Shown: positions 54,721-63,515 of the stretch, piece after piece
Layout: each line of letters starts with the position of its first letter
Position numbering within the stretch: the first letter of the stretch is position 1
Source: Streptomyces sp. NBC_01214
GTDB taxonomy: Bacteria; Actinomycetota; Actinomycetes; Streptomycetales; Streptomycetaceae
Length of the DNA: 64,000 nucleotides
Direction of reading: 5' to 3'
Assembly: GCF_026340975.1 (NCBI RefSeq)
Contig: NZ_JAPEOS010000001.1
Coordinates: forward strand, 4,621,001-4,685,000
Position numbers and translations under genes: made by a program
The notes under the pieces: generated by a model
Databases searched by the model: none
What the model was told of the DNA's origin: nothing
The model's input: only the letters and a program-made list of their open reading frames with translations

Positions 54721-54932
54721 ACGACACCCCGCATCTCCAGCCACTTCCACAACGGACCTCAGCCCTGGGTGTCTTGACCGCAGCCACCGAGACACCCAGG
54801 ACACGGCGGGCGCGCCTGCGCGGGCGGTTCGTGCAGGTCAGCCCCAGCGGGCCAGGGGCCCGTGGCGGGTTCGTCCGGCAGATCCGAACTCGGCGACGTC
54901 GTACGGTCGGCTCACGGGGGCCGGCTGCCGGT

Positions 54933-55190
54933 TCACCGTTGGTACTGCAGAGCGTCGGCACCCGCAGCGATGACCTCGGCGAGCCGGTTGGCGAAGTCCG
55001 CGTTGCACCCACCGAGCCGCACGAAACCGTGGCTGGCCACCGGCCCGTCGTTGCACAGGGAGGGAAGGGTCATGCCGGCGAGCGCGAGCGCCGCCTGGAG
55101 GTTGGTGACCGCGTCTTCGCCGTCCTGGTAGGCGGCGTCCTGAAGCCTCTTGTACTGCATCCGCTCGGCGTGGGTCAGTTCGTACACCAT
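54933..55190 (-). CDS. Small helical hypothetical protein (85 aa)
   Basis: ATG 55190 has GAAGGG upstream. The sequence is mostly helical: MVYELTHAERMQYKRLQDAAYQDGEDAVTNLQ begins it, then LALAGMTLPSLCNDGPVASHGFV and ADFANRLAEVIAAGADAL. Two cysteines. No known family; it may be a small regulator or an element-borne orphan. The frame continues upstream but becomes Arg/Pro-rich. Confidence 0.55.
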   Translation of the reverse strand: MVYELTHAERMQYKRLQDAAYQDGEDAVTNLQAALALAGMTLPSLCNDGPVASHGFVRLGGCNADFANRLAEVIAAGADALQYQR

Positions 55191-55748
55191 GCTTCTTGCC
55201 CTTCGTGGGAGGTGTGGGAAATGTGGGGGGTGAGGCACCGGAACACGGCCCGGCCCATTGCCCCGGGCACGTGGCTGCCACGGACGTCGCCTCGCTCGGA
55301 CGTGCCGCGGCAGCCGGATGCCCGGGGTGCGGGCTACGGCTCGGGCCGCAGCCCGGTGAATGGGGCCCGGACCTGGGCAGGGACCGTCGGGTTGAGTCTG
55401 CGCACGGCCCGTGACTATCGCTTTCGATCTTCGTTTCAAAGGTGCAAGCGAACACCCTTGTGACGCATGGGAAGGACGGGGTTGTCCAGGAAGTTGGCGG
55501 CTGTCACTGCCTCCGCTCTTCGCGGTCGCCCCGCACGGGCCGTTCGGCCCCCTTGCACCGTGGTCCGGCAGCGCCGATCCCGCCGGCCCGCTTGCGCGGG
55601 AGCCAGGCGGGCGGGCCCTCCGTGGTCGGCGTCAACACCTCAGCCCGGCGGTACCGCACCGATCGTCCCTTCGAAGCCCGAGCCGAAGTCCGGGCCGAGG
55701 GCCGTAGCTGTGGCGTGCGGACGAGACACCGCCGCACGGGTACGACCG
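55191..55748. other. Intergenic region without a supported gene
   Basis: About 560 bases between two minus-strand genes. No open frame on either strand has a ribosome site or family resemblance; several are Arg/Pro-rich. Nothing else recognised. Confidence 0.5.
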
Positions 55749-56639
55749 TCATGCGCCGTACCCGAACCTGCGACCGTTGGACGGGGAGCGGCTCGCCCTT
55801 CCGTCTGCCACGGAGTACCCGGGACGGACACCGTCCGGGCCGCTGCGGGCCGTGGCCGTCTGCCCGGCCCCGAGCACGGACGTCGACGGGTTCCGGTGTC
55901 GGGGAGCGGCTTGGCGGGGCGGCCGCGTGAGTGTGATCTGACGGACCAGCTGCTGGAAGCAGGCCAGCGCCGCGACGGCGGGGAGCGCGGACGACATCTC
56001 CGCGGCGAGTGTTCTGGGTGCCTGGGCCACGCACAGGAGCGTCGCCAAGGTGGAGAACAACAGAACGATCGCCCAGGAATGCACCGCACGGCGCTGGTGC
56101 AGCGCGGACCTGAGGATGGACAGCGAGGCGACCGTCCAGGGCCCGTAGATCAGCAGGGGCCACCAGCTCACCACTTCGCTGGCCGTGTGGAGCCCGGCGC
56201 TGTGGCGCAGGGCGTCGCAGATGGCCATCCCGCTGAGCACGCTCACCAGGGTGGCGATGATGGCGACCAGCAGGGCGGTGAACAGGCTGCCGGTTTGCAG
56301 CAGGGTCGCCACCGGCGTCCTCGACGAGTTCCGGCGGTGCCCGCTGGAAGCTCGTCTGGTGGGTCGCTCCGTGGAGGTCTGCTTCAAGCCCGCGACGAGG
56401 CCGATGGTGCTGGCCGTGTCACCGGTGAGGTCGTAGCCGACGTGGGCGAAGGGCTCCGGCTGTACCGGTCCGGGGCTCTCCTGGAGCAGGCTCGCGAGCT
56501 CTTCCACCGGATCCCACGGCAGTTGCGTCTCACCGGACCTGCCCAGTGGTTCCCCGTGCTCCGGCCGATGCCAGGACAGGGTGGTGGCCGGCTGCGGGTG
56601 GAGGCCGTGGACGTCGGGGTACCCGTACGACTCATGCAC
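55749..56639 (-). CDS. DUF2637-type membrane protein
   Basis: 296 residues, GTG start. A hydrophilic Pro/His-rich N-terminus (PATTLSWHRPEHGEPL) is followed by hydrophobic segments LFTALLVAIIATLVSVLSGM, VVSWWPLLIYGPWTVASLSIL, WAIVLLFSTLATLLCVAQ and LPAVAALACFQQLVRQI, about four helices, then a basic tail. The helix pattern and the W-W-P-L-x-x-x-G-P-W segment fit DUF2637, a family common on Streptomyces plasmids and integrative elements and on chromosomes. Function not established. Its start overlaps the next upstream frame by eight bases. Confidence 0.7.
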   Translation of the reverse strand: MHESYGYPDVHGLHPQPATTLSWHRPEHGEPLGRSGETQLPWDPVEELASLLQESPGPVQPEPFAHVGYDLTGDTASTIGLVAGLKQTSTERPTRRASSGHRRNSSRTPVATLLQTGSLFTALLVAIIATLVSVLSGMAICDALRHSAGLHTASEVVSWWPLLIYGPWTVASLSILRSALHQRRAVHSWAIVLLFSTLATLLCVAQAPRTLAAEMSSALPAVAALACFQQLVRQITLTRPPRQAAPRHRNPSTSVLGAGQTATARSGPDGVRPGYSVADGRASRSPSNGRRFGYGA

Positions 56640-56943
56640 GGGAACTGCCGCCCGAGCGCGCGTCGACGGCCGTGGACGGTGCGGTGCTCCCTGACCTCCG
56701 GTCGAAGTCGACCTGGATCATGCTCATCGTATGGAGGAAGTCCTCGAGGACCGAGGACGAGTAACACAGGTCGATTTCCAGGCCCTCGTCTTCCAGTGTG
56801 GCGTGCCTGCTCTCGCTGCAGCCCGTTGATCCTGGAGTGAAAGTCCACTTTCCGATCCGGGTAGTCCCGGTGTGAAAACCACCTCCCCCCTCGCCTTCTT
56901 CTAGAGGCCTACGGAAGAAGAAGGGGGGCTTTGCTGTTGTCAT
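56632..56943 (-). CDS. Small hypothetical frame upstream of the DUF2637 gene (doubtful)
   Basis: 103 residues. The first 25 residues only translate the hairpin at 56885-56928 and are unlikely to be protein, so a true start would lie further in. The middle (LEDEGLEIDLCYSSSVLEDFLHTMS) looks more protein-like and could belong to a small gene coupled to DUF2637 through the eight-base overlap. No family recognised. Confidence 0.3.
   Translation of the reverse strand: MTTAKPPFFFRRPLEEGEGGGGFHTGTTRIGKWTFTPGSTGCSESRHATLEDEGLEIDLCYSSSVLEDFLHTMSMIQVDFDRRSGSTAPSTAVDARSGGSSRA
56885..56928. terminator. Hairpin with C-rich and G-rich arms (terminator-like)
   Basis: Left arm CCCCCCT-CGC-CTTCTTC pairs with GAAGAAG-A-AGGGGGG, with a small internal bulge and a 12-base loop; CTTTGCTGTTGT follows on the plus strand. 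It is a plausible terminator, though no plus-strand gene ends just before it. Confidence 0.5.
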
Positions 56944-57473
56944 ATTCCATAAACGCTGTCGATGTTGGTCAGGGTATGCGCCATCCGGGTGATCGTGGTG
57001 GACGGATAAGTTTCAGCCCTACCTCGAGTCGATTCCGGTAACACGGCGAGAGCCCGGCGACCACGTCCTGCCGCCCTGCCAATCCGCAGCTCAGGGAGCC
57101 GATGAGTGCCGGGCCGCGGCGGGCCCGCGGGTGGCTCTGCCGTACACCGCGAGCCCACCTTACGGCGTCGCCCGCGTCTGACCGAATGGGTCTGGACGTG
57201 TCGCCGACTCGCCATATTTTCATCCCTCCATGTCGCCTCCCCGGTTCCGTACTGCCATGCGCCGCACAGGAGCGCGCCGGCCGCCGACTTGCGTCGCCAC
57301 TCGCAGGCCGATCATCGTGAAAACCGCTGAAATGCCAAGGGCGGCACATTGCTACGCATTGCTGAAATCGGAGGCCGGGGCGCAACTCTGCATATGCCTC
57401 TGCGTTATGCCGAGCAATCGACGGGGCTTAGATCGTGGGCGTCGTCGAGCTTCCGCCTTCGAAAGGATCAGCT
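56944..57473. other. Gene-poor segment without a supported gene
   Basis: About 530 bases. Only short Arg/Pro-rich frames without ribosome sites. AT content rises in the right half (CATATTTTCATCCC near 57213). Confidence 0.5.
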
Positions 57474-57806
57474 GTGGGACATCTTCTCCTGTGGATCGTG
57501 CTGCTCTCTGCCGCACTGGGTACGGGCTGCACCGCGTTCACGTCATCAGGGACCGGCCGGCTGTGGCGTGTGGACGCCCTTGAGCTGAGGCGCCAGCAGC
57601 GGTTCAAGGACGTCTTGTCCTGTCATGTGGATGCCCTCCGGCTGTCTCGAGGGCAAGCCGCGGCGCGGGTGGAGGCGTCTGCCGGCGTCTCGGCCCGCCC
57701 CGGTGCGGAGCCGCTCCAGGCCGTCCACGAGCCGTATTGGCCCTTGTGTTCCCCGGTGGGCCGGGTGATGCCGACGCCCGGCGACGAGAGCCCGCGCTCG
57801 CGATAG
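57474..57806 (+). CDS. Possible small lipoprotein or membrane-anchored protein
   Basis: 110 residues from GTG 57474, with AAAGGA six bases upstream. It begins VGHLLLWIVLLSAALGTGCTAF: a hydrophobic core followed by a lipobox-like LGTGC. The rest (LWRVDALELRRQQRFKDVLSC...) is hydrophilic with no family. The n-region lacks positive charge, which weakens the signal-peptide reading. Low confidence; surrounding DNA is gene-poor. Confidence 0.33.
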   Translation: MGHLLLWIVLLSAALGTGCTAFTSSGTGRLWRVDALELRRQQRFKDVLSCHVDALRLSRGQAAARVEASAGVSARPGAEPLQAVHEPYWPLCSPVGRVMPTPGDESPRSR

Positions 57807-57926
57807 GCATTCGATGCTACTACCGCACGGCGATGAGCCGATGGTCTCGGACGTAATGCCGTGCAATTCCGCACGTCGGCGAGGTGTGCATCCGGTCGAA
57901 AGGGCATCCGTTAACGCCGAATCCTT

Positions 57927-57990
57927 AAAAACCCCGGCAATCTACACATCGCCAGTGCAAAAACCCCGGCAATTCGTACATTGCGGGATC
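57927..57990. repeat. Two tandem copies of a 32-bp element
   Basis: Each copy begins with the identical AAAAACCCCGGCAAT (57927-57941 and 57959-57973); the next 11 bases agree except for five transition differences, after which the copies diverge. Period is exactly 32 bp, about three helical turns. Lies in a gene-poor, AT-richer stretch. Confidence 0.85.
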
Positions 57991-58158
57991 TCGGCGCCCT
58001 AGTGCCCGCCTGTACCGCCCGTACCGTCGGCGGTCTGCGTAATTCTCGTTCGACGCACCTCCGTGCTAAGCGCTGATACAAAGGGCGGGAAATACCCAAA
58101 ATAAAAAAATTATCATCCATGTATTCCTGTTCCGTGCGACCGAGGAGTAACTGATTTC

Positions 58159-58497
58159 GTGAAGGGACATGAGCATGGCTCCTGTGGTGACTTATCGGAT
58201 CGAGGTTCTCGGTCGGCTGTGCGACGTGTCCGGAGGGCGGCAGCCCGGGCGGTGAGAACGGTCCGGGCCGCGCTGATGCGCGTGACGCGCCGCCTCGCCG
58301 ACGCGGGCACGGCCGGCGCGGTCGCTCCGCCCGGACAGAAGAGGGGACCGATACACGTACTCCAGGACGAATACAGGGCGGGATTTCCCCTGCCCCCGCC
58401 TCGTCAAGCGAGCGCCCCGAGCGACCCCCACGAATGTTCGTGGTGCTTCTCCCTCGGAAACCCCGACCCTCCCGTCCGGCCCGACCCCGAGCACTGA
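58159..58497 (+). CDS. Possible small protein with C-terminal CSWC motif (doubtful)
   Basis: 112 residues from GTG 58159, with GAGGAG about 11 bases upstream and a markedly AT-rich region before it (58075-58125). The first half is Arg/Ala-rich; the second half (IHVLQDEYRAGFPLPP ... HECSWCFSLG) is more protein-like and ends in Pro/Asp-rich sequence. A competing start at ATG 58175 in another frame gives only 26 residues. No family recognised. Confidence 0.38.
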   Translation: MKGHEHGSCGDLSDRGSRSAVRRVRRAAARAVRTVRAALMRVTRRLADAGTAGAVAPPGQKRGPIHVLQDEYRAGFPLPPPRQASAPSDPHECSWCFSLGNPDPPVRPDPEH

Positions 58498-58781
58498 ACG
58501 GATGCCGTGCAGCCCGGCAGTACCGGCTCCGGCAGGGCCGAGGGTGCGGTGACCGACTGCCCGCAGCCCGGGTCGGTCGAGGCGTACCGATCACGAACGT
58601 CGTGGACACTCGGCAGGTCTCGAACATGGCGAAGACCTCCGGTGCGGTGGGAGCTGTCTAGGAACGCACCGCGCCGAGGTCTTCGTGTTCCACGGTAGTG
58701 CCCGGCCGGCCGTCTTCGCTAGGCCGTCTCTTTGACCCACCGTGCCGCACGCGCAGTACTCTCGCCCCGAGAGGGGGCGTC

Positions 58782-58958
58782 ATGGAGTCACTCGGGACCC
58801 TGTTCACGGCCGCAGTCTGGGGTGTTCTGTTGGTCAGCTTGCTGGGTGGGGTGATCCTCGTCGTAGCCATCACGCGTTGGCGCCGTCGCGCGATCGGCGT
58901 TCTGGAGAGGGACGAGGAGGCGCAAGGCGGACCTGCCCTCCGGTCATCCGGTCGGTAG
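58782..58958 (+). CDS. Small single-pass membrane protein (58 aa)
   Basis: ATG 58782 follows GAGGGGG. Hydrophobic stretch LFTAAVWGVLLVSLLGGVILVVAI makes one membrane helix, followed by a positively charged RWRRRAIG and an acidic tail, giving a cytoplasmic C-terminus. Small membrane proteins like this are frequent in Streptomyces; no function known. Confidence 0.6.
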   Translation: MESLGTLFTAAVWGVLLVSLLGGVILVVAITRWRRRAIGVLERDEEAQGGPALRSSGR

Positions 58959-59107
58959 GGAGCGTGAGTGCCGGGAGATCGACCAGGCCACCACCCCTCT
59001 GCCCGGACCGAGGGCTGGTGGTCGACCCCGTCCGGAACGACGACGGCCGGCCGCGACCGCGAGGGCAGCGCGCCCCGGTGTCAGTGCGCGCTGGGAGGAT
59101 GGGCCGC

Positions 59108-59791
59108 ATGACTTCTGCCACCGCAGCCGACTACGGCTGGATATCTTCCTCGTCCTCAGTGCTCGCCTACGGAATGGAGTTGGGGTACAGCCTGACGCTG
59201 GTGCGGGGGGTCTCGCCTTCGGAGTTGTTCCGGATCGTGGGGGCCGAGCCGCAAGGCGTGTGTGAGGGACTCAACGAGCTCATCCACGAGCAGCAGGAGT
59301 TCTTGGACGAGTACGACGAATGGCCCGACGCCTTCCTCGCCGGAGCGTTCACCGTGCAGGGCGAGGGAGGGGACTGGACCCTCGTTCTGGAGTTCGGAGG
59401 CGGCCTGGACATGCGCGCGGACATCATGGAGGCGATCTCAGCCGGAACCCGTGCCGTCTCGCACTCCAGCAACGGGGGGAAGCCCATGGACTTCTTCCAC
59501 TGGTACGAACAGGGCGAGTTGAGGACCACGTTCGAGTGGCCCGCAGACAGGACCGGCAGCACTCCGAATGCGCTCAACCCCCTGATGCTCGCGGTCGGCC
59601 TTCACCCGTCGGGGGAGGAGGACCCAGACGTCGACAGGAAGGCGGCGGTCCTGGCGCTTACCGAACGCCTCACCGGTGTGCGGGTGACCCAGGAGCTCCT
59701 GGCGGAGGCCGAGTACCACGTCGCGGAAGTCCAGGAGGAACCCGCCGAGGAGCGGGAGAGCGTCACCACCGTCGAGGAACCGGCGCCCTGA
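59108..59791 (+). CDS. DUF6461 family protein
   Basis: 227 residues. Family pattern is readable: DYGWISSSSSVLAYGMELGYSLTLVRGVSPSELFRIVGAE, a central WTLVLEFGGGLDMR, and SHSSNGGKPMDFFHWYEQGELRTTFEW. These cytoplasmic proteins are widespread in Streptomyces, often in toxin/immunity or defence neighbourhoods, with no established function. The C-terminus is acidic (EVQEEPAEERESVTTVEE). It stands upstream of, and convergent with, the PucR regulator. Confidence 0.8.
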   Translation: MTSATAADYGWISSSSSVLAYGMELGYSLTLVRGVSPSELFRIVGAEPQGVCEGLNELIHEQQEFLDEYDEWPDAFLAGAFTVQGEGGDWTLVLEFGGGLDMRADIMEAISAGTRAVSHSSNGGKPMDFFHWYEQGELRTTFEWPADRTGSTPNALNPLMLAVGLHPSGEEDPDVDRKAAVLALTERLTGVRVTQELLAEAEYHVAEVQEEPAEERESVTTVEEPAP

Positions 59792-59868
59792 CGGAATCCA
59801 GCGCCACCCGACCCGGCCCGCCCTCCCCGAGCCGCACGTTCGTGTCCAGGAACCGGGGTCACGGCCCG

Positions 59869-61143
59869 TCAGCCCACGTCGGGTCCGCCCGGCCGGACGG
59901 CGTCGTGCGCCGCCAGTGCGGCGCGCAGCGTCAGTGCATCGGCGCCGCGCGCAGCGTCCAGTCCGGTGAACTCGGTCGCCTTGCGCAGGCGGTAGTCGAC
60001 CGTGTTCGGATGGATCTGGAGCCGGGCGGCGGCCCGGCGCCGGTCAAGGCTGCACGCGAGGAAGACGCGTAACGTGACGAGCAGTTCCGGGCGTGCATCG
60101 AGCGGACCGAGCAGCGCGGCGAGCCCGTCCCGGGCCGGGCCGGGACGGCTCAGCTGGTACTCGAGCAGCACGTCGTCGAGCAGGTACAGGCCGGGCCCCC
60201 GGCCGGAGGCCTCCGCCACCTCGCGTACCTCGCCGGCCAGCCGGGCGGCTTCGGCGACGCCTTCCGGCGCTGCCGCTGCCGCCGCGGCCACGAGCTCGGC
60301 GCCGCACACCCGGCCGAGCTGTTGGACCAGTCGGGAGAGCCGGTCCCGGTCCGCGCGGCCGAAGTCGCCGGCCGGCGTCTCGTACGGAACCAGTACGAGC
60401 CCGCCGTCGCCGGACAGCACGGTCAGCGGGACCCCCCTCGTCTGGCGCTGTAGTTCATTGCGCAGTCGCCGGAGTTTGCGGCGCGCGGCGACCGAATGGT
60501 TCATGCCGGGCACCAGCTCGTCCGGGTGCGGTCCGACGCTGATGCTCAGCACCAGGTAGCAGGGCGGCAGATGGATGCCCGCGCGATCGGCCGCGGCCTG
60601 CGGGCTGCCGCCTTCCAGCAGCCGGGACAGCAACGACTGCAGGGCGACCTGCTCGTCACTGAGCGCCGTCTGCCGCTCCTGCACGTACCCGGCTGCGACC
60701 TCGCAGCTCACCAGCCGCAGATACGCGAGCAGTTGGCGCTGGACCAGCAGTACGTCGCCCAGGTCACCCGGTCCGGCCGCCGAGAAGACCTGGGAGGCGC
60801 ACTCCTCCGCACCCAGGTGATAGGCGCCGACCACGGCCTCCAGCGGCACGCCCTCGTCGGCCCGCCGGGCCGAGGACTCGCGGATCGCCGCCGCTTCGGC
60901 CTGCCCGGGCAGTTCGCCCGTGCGCAGGACCACGGCGAAGCTCCGGATGCCGCGGGTCACTTGCTTGGCGATGTCACCGCCGAGGTGTTCCGCTGACAGC
61001 GTGCCGTAGACGGGCAGCCGCTCGACGAGCCGGACCATCACCGCACGTTCCAGCGCCACGGCGGCGTCCTGAAGCCGCTTGTGGACCGGCACGCCGCCGA
61101 ACTGCGGCACCGACTCCCGCCCCACTGCGTTGGATCCGGTCAC
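59869..61143 (-). CDS. PucR/CdaR family helix-turn-helix regulator
   Basis: 424 residues. The C-terminal helix-turn-helix is the PucR type: LLVTLRVFLACSLDRRRAAARLQIHPNTVDYRLRKATEFTGLD. The central part has a GGDEF-like degenerate domain, and the N-terminus is a helical sensor region (LERAVMVRLVERLPVYGTLS, RRADEGVPLEAVVGAYHLGAEE). GTG 61143 follows GAGGTGAATT. Members control catabolic genes; here the divergent secretory lipase, 246 bases away, is the obvious candidate target. Confidence 0.9.
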   Translation of the reverse strand: MTGSNAVGRESVPQFGGVPVHKRLQDAAVALERAVMVRLVERLPVYGTLSAEHLGGDIAKQVTRGIRSFAVVLRTGELPGQAEAAAIRESSARRADEGVPLEAVVGAYHLGAEECASQVFSAAGPGDLGDVLLVQRQLLAYLRLVSCEVAAGYVQERQTALSDEQVALQSLLSRLLEGGSPQAAADRAGIHLPPCYLVLSISVGPHPDELVPGMNHSVAARRKLRRLRNELQRQTRGVPLTVLSGDGGLVLVPYETPAGDFGRADRDRLSRLVQQLGRVCGAELVAAAAAAAPEGVAEAARLAGEVREVAEASGRGPGLYLLDDVLLEYQLSRPGPARDGLAALLGPLDARPELLVTLRVFLACSLDRRRAAARLQIHPNTVDYRLRKATEFTGLDAARGADALTLRAALAAHDAVRPGGPDVG

Positions 61144-61389
61144 AATTCACCTCGCAGATTTCTGTTCTCCACCCCGGAGACGCGGCCGCGTACCGGCCCG
61201 ATGATGTTTCCGGGACATGTCCTACTGGTTGGTAACACGGTTGACCGGTGGATGGCCAGATGCGGCAGACCCCGGCCGCGTCGTTCCCCGCAATCCCCTG
61301 CCGGGGGCCGCCCGCCCCGGCCTGACGTGCCGATGCGCCCGACCTCGTACCGGCACGTCAGCCCCCCCCACCCAGAAATCGAGGAACAC

Positions 61390-62733
61390 ATGTCCAAGGC
61401 AGCCGTTCGCCTGATCGCCGTCGCCGTCGTCACCGCGGCGGCCATGACCGCCGCGCCGGCGGCCACCGCCGCCCAGTCCGCGCCGGCAGCAGCGACGTCC
61501 ACGACGGGCGACCCGTTCTACGCCTATGGCGACAGCACGCCCCTGTCCGCTTTCGCGCCGGGCACCGTGCTGAAGACCCGGACGCTGCAGTACCACCTCC
61601 TCGGCATCTCCACGCCGCTGAAGGCGGTCCAACTGCTCTACCGCACCACCGACGCCCAGGGCCGCCCGGCCGCCAACGTGACCACGGTGGTGCGCAGCCC
61701 GACGGGTGACCGCAGCAAGGCGGTGTCCTACCAGTCGTTCTACGATTCCCTCAACCCGGAGGACGGGCCGTCCCGCGCGATCGCGGGCGACGTCACCCTG
61801 GGCGGCCTCATCCCGAACGTCGAGGCCGTCTTCCTGGCGCCGCTGTTGACCCAGGGCTACGACGTCGTCATCCCGGACACCGAGGGGCAGCAGGCGCACT
61901 TCGCTGCGGGACCGGAGTACGGGACGAACACGCTGGACTCGATCCGCGCCGCCACCAAGTCGCCGCAGACCGGACTGAATTCGGCCACCGCATTCGGCCT
62001 CATGGGCTACTCCGGTGGTTCCATCGCGACCAACTGGGCCGCCGCACTCGCTCCGAGCTACGCGCCGGACGTGCAGCGCAAGCTGGTGGGTTACGCCGAG
62101 GGCGGTCTGCTCGTCGACCCGGCACACAACCTGAAGTACGTGGACGGCTCGCTGGCCTGGTCGGGCGTCATCCCCATGGCGGTCATCGGCGTCTCCCGGT
62201 CCTACGGCATCGACCTCAAGTCCTATCTCAACGGCTACGGCCTGGAGGTGTACAAGGAGCTGGAGCACGGCTCCATCGTCGACGCGATCGGCCGCTACCC
62301 CGGGCTGACCTGGAAGAAGATGGCGAAGTCGCAGTACGCCGACCCCAACTCGATCCCCACGTTCGTGGAGGCGATGAACAAGATCAACCTCGGCTCGGCC
62401 GGCACCCCCGCCATCCCCGGATTCATCGCCCAGGGCGACGCGGGCTTCCTGGAAGGGACCTTCGGCAACCGCCGGGGGATCGGAACGGGCGACGGCGTCA
62501 TGGTCAGCGGGGACGTGCGGGCGCTCGCCCGGCAGTACTGCGCCACCGGTAACTCCGCCGTCAAGTACAGCCAGTACGAGCTGCTCAGCCACACGGGTGC
62601 GGCCGTGGCCTGGGCCCCCGCCGCTCTCGGCTGGCTGGGTGACCGCTTCGCGGGCAGGCCGGCCCCGTCCGACTGCGGCCGCATCGCCCCGGGCAACTCA
62701 CTGGCACCGGAGGAGCCGACGTCGCGGTCCTGA
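61390..62733 (+). CDS. Secretory lipase (LIP family)
   Basis: 447 residues. Signal peptide of about 30 residues ending in ATAA-QS. The lipase domain has YDVVIPDTEGQQAHFA, the nucleophile elbow MGYSGGSIA with S208, and the C-terminal SHTGAAVAWAPAALGWLGDRFAG with a candidate catalytic histidine. The family includes fungal secreted lipases (Candida antarctica lipase A-like) and actinomycete homologues that hydrolyse acylglycerols outside the cell. GAGGAAC precedes the ATG. Probably controlled by the divergent PucR regulator. Confidence 0.9.
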   Translation: MSKAAVRLIAVAVVTAAAMTAAPAATAAQSAPAAATSTTGDPFYAYGDSTPLSAFAPGTVLKTRTLQYHLLGISTPLKAVQLLYRTTDAQGRPAANVTTVVRSPTGDRSKAVSYQSFYDSLNPEDGPSRAIAGDVTLGGLIPNVEAVFLAPLLTQGYDVVIPDTEGQQAHFAAGPEYGTNTLDSIRAATKSPQTGLNSATAFGLMGYSGGSIATNWAAALAPSYAPDVQRKLVGYAEGGLLVDPAHNLKYVDGSLAWSGVIPMAVIGVSRSYGIDLKSYLNGYGLEVYKELEHGSIVDAIGRYPGLTWKKMAKSQYADPNSIPTFVEAMNKINLGSAGTPAIPGFIAQGDAGFLEGTFGNRRGIGTGDGVMVSGDVRALARQYCATGNSAVKYSQYELLSHTGAAVAWAPAALGWLGDRFAGRPAPSDCGRIAPGNSLAPEEPTSRS

Positions 62734-62750
62734 CGTCCGTGCGAGGGCCT

Positions 62751-62779
62751 GCCTGCCGCGCCTCATCCGCGCGGCAGGC
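62751..62779. terminator. Terminator between convergent lipase and SUMF1 genes
   Basis: Perfect 11-bp stem (GCCTGCCGCGC and complement) around a seven-base loop CTCATCC, between two convergent stops. Confidence 0.85.
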
Positions 62780-62801
62780 CCGCGCCCGGGACGGTGGCCG
62801 G

Positions 62802-63515
62802 TCAGGGCCGTGGGGAGCGGGCGAGCCGCAGTCCCACGTCCTCGATCCGCAGCGTCGGGTGGCTGCGCCGCCGTACGGAGGCGCGGCAGCTCCAGTGCTC
62901 GTCGAACCAGCCGCCGCCGCGCAGCACCCGGTAGGAGCCGTACACCTCGGGGTCGTAGAAGTCCCAGCACCACTCCCAGACGTTGCCGAGCATGTCGTAC
63001 AGGCCCCACGGGTTGGGGCGGCGGCCGCCGACCTCGTGGATCCGTTCCCCGGAGTTCCCGCGGTGCCAGGCGATGTCGTCGAGGGGCCCGTAGCGGGGGC
63101 CGGTGGTGCCGGCCCGGCAGGCGTGTTCCCACTCGGCCTCGGTCGGTAGCCGGTACCCGTCCGCGTCCCGGTCCCAGATGATGTGAGCCCCTTCGCCGTC
63201 CCCGCCGTCCCCGCCGTCCCCGCCGTCCTTAGTGTCGGCGGATTCGGCGGTGTGGGGGAGGCGGTAGGCGGGGGTCAGTCCTTCCTGCCGGGACAGGGCG
63301 TTGCAGTACCGGACCGCGTCCCACCACGACACGCTGTGGGCCGGGAGCCGCCCGCCGCCCTGCCCGCCGTCGGGCCGTGTCGTGGTCACCTGTGCGTAGC
63401 CGGCCCGGGTGAGGGGGTGCGCGGAGAGGAGGTACGGGGCGACCTCGACGGTCCAACTGCGCTCGGTGCGGCGGTCCGAGAGGGTGACGTGTCCGCCCGG
63501 CACGGTGATCATCAT
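62802..63515 (-). CDS. SUMF1/FGE-sulfatase fold protein, non-canonical
   Basis: 237 residues. SUMF1 motifs: HSVSWWDAVRYCNALSRQEG, GYRLPTEAEWEHACRAGT, NPWGLYDMLGNVWEWCWDFY and RVLRGGGWFDEHWSCRASVR. True formylglycine-generating enzymes have a CxxxxC copper pair near the end; here the first cysteine is present (SCRASVR) but the second is replaced by Arg, so it may not convert cysteine to formylglycine. An Asp/Gly repeat insert (GGDGGDGGDG) interrupts the fold. Start overlaps the stop of the phosphopantetheinyl transferase-like gene by four bases, so they are coupled. Confidence 0.85.
   Translation of the reverse strand: MMITVPGGHVTLSDRRTERSWTVEVAPYLLSAHPLTRAGYAQVTTTRPDGGQGGGRLPAHSVSWWDAVRYCNALSRQEGLTPAYRLPHTAESADTKDGGDGGDGGDGEGAHIIWDRDADGYRLPTEAEWEHACRAGTTGPRYGPLDDIAWHRGNSGERIHEVGGRRPNPWGLYDMLGNVWEWCWDFYDPEVYGSYRVLRGGGWFDEHWSCRASVRRRSHPTLRIEDVGLRLARSPRP
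63195..63228. repeat. Nine-base tandem repeat in the SUMF1 gene
   Basis: Nearly four copies of GCCGTCCCC, encoding a (GDG)n run within the SUMF1-fold protein. Confidence 0.93.

Noticed and set aside
57927..57990. CRISPR-like repeats
   Set aside because: Only two adjacent copies with no spacer between full repeats and no cas genes.
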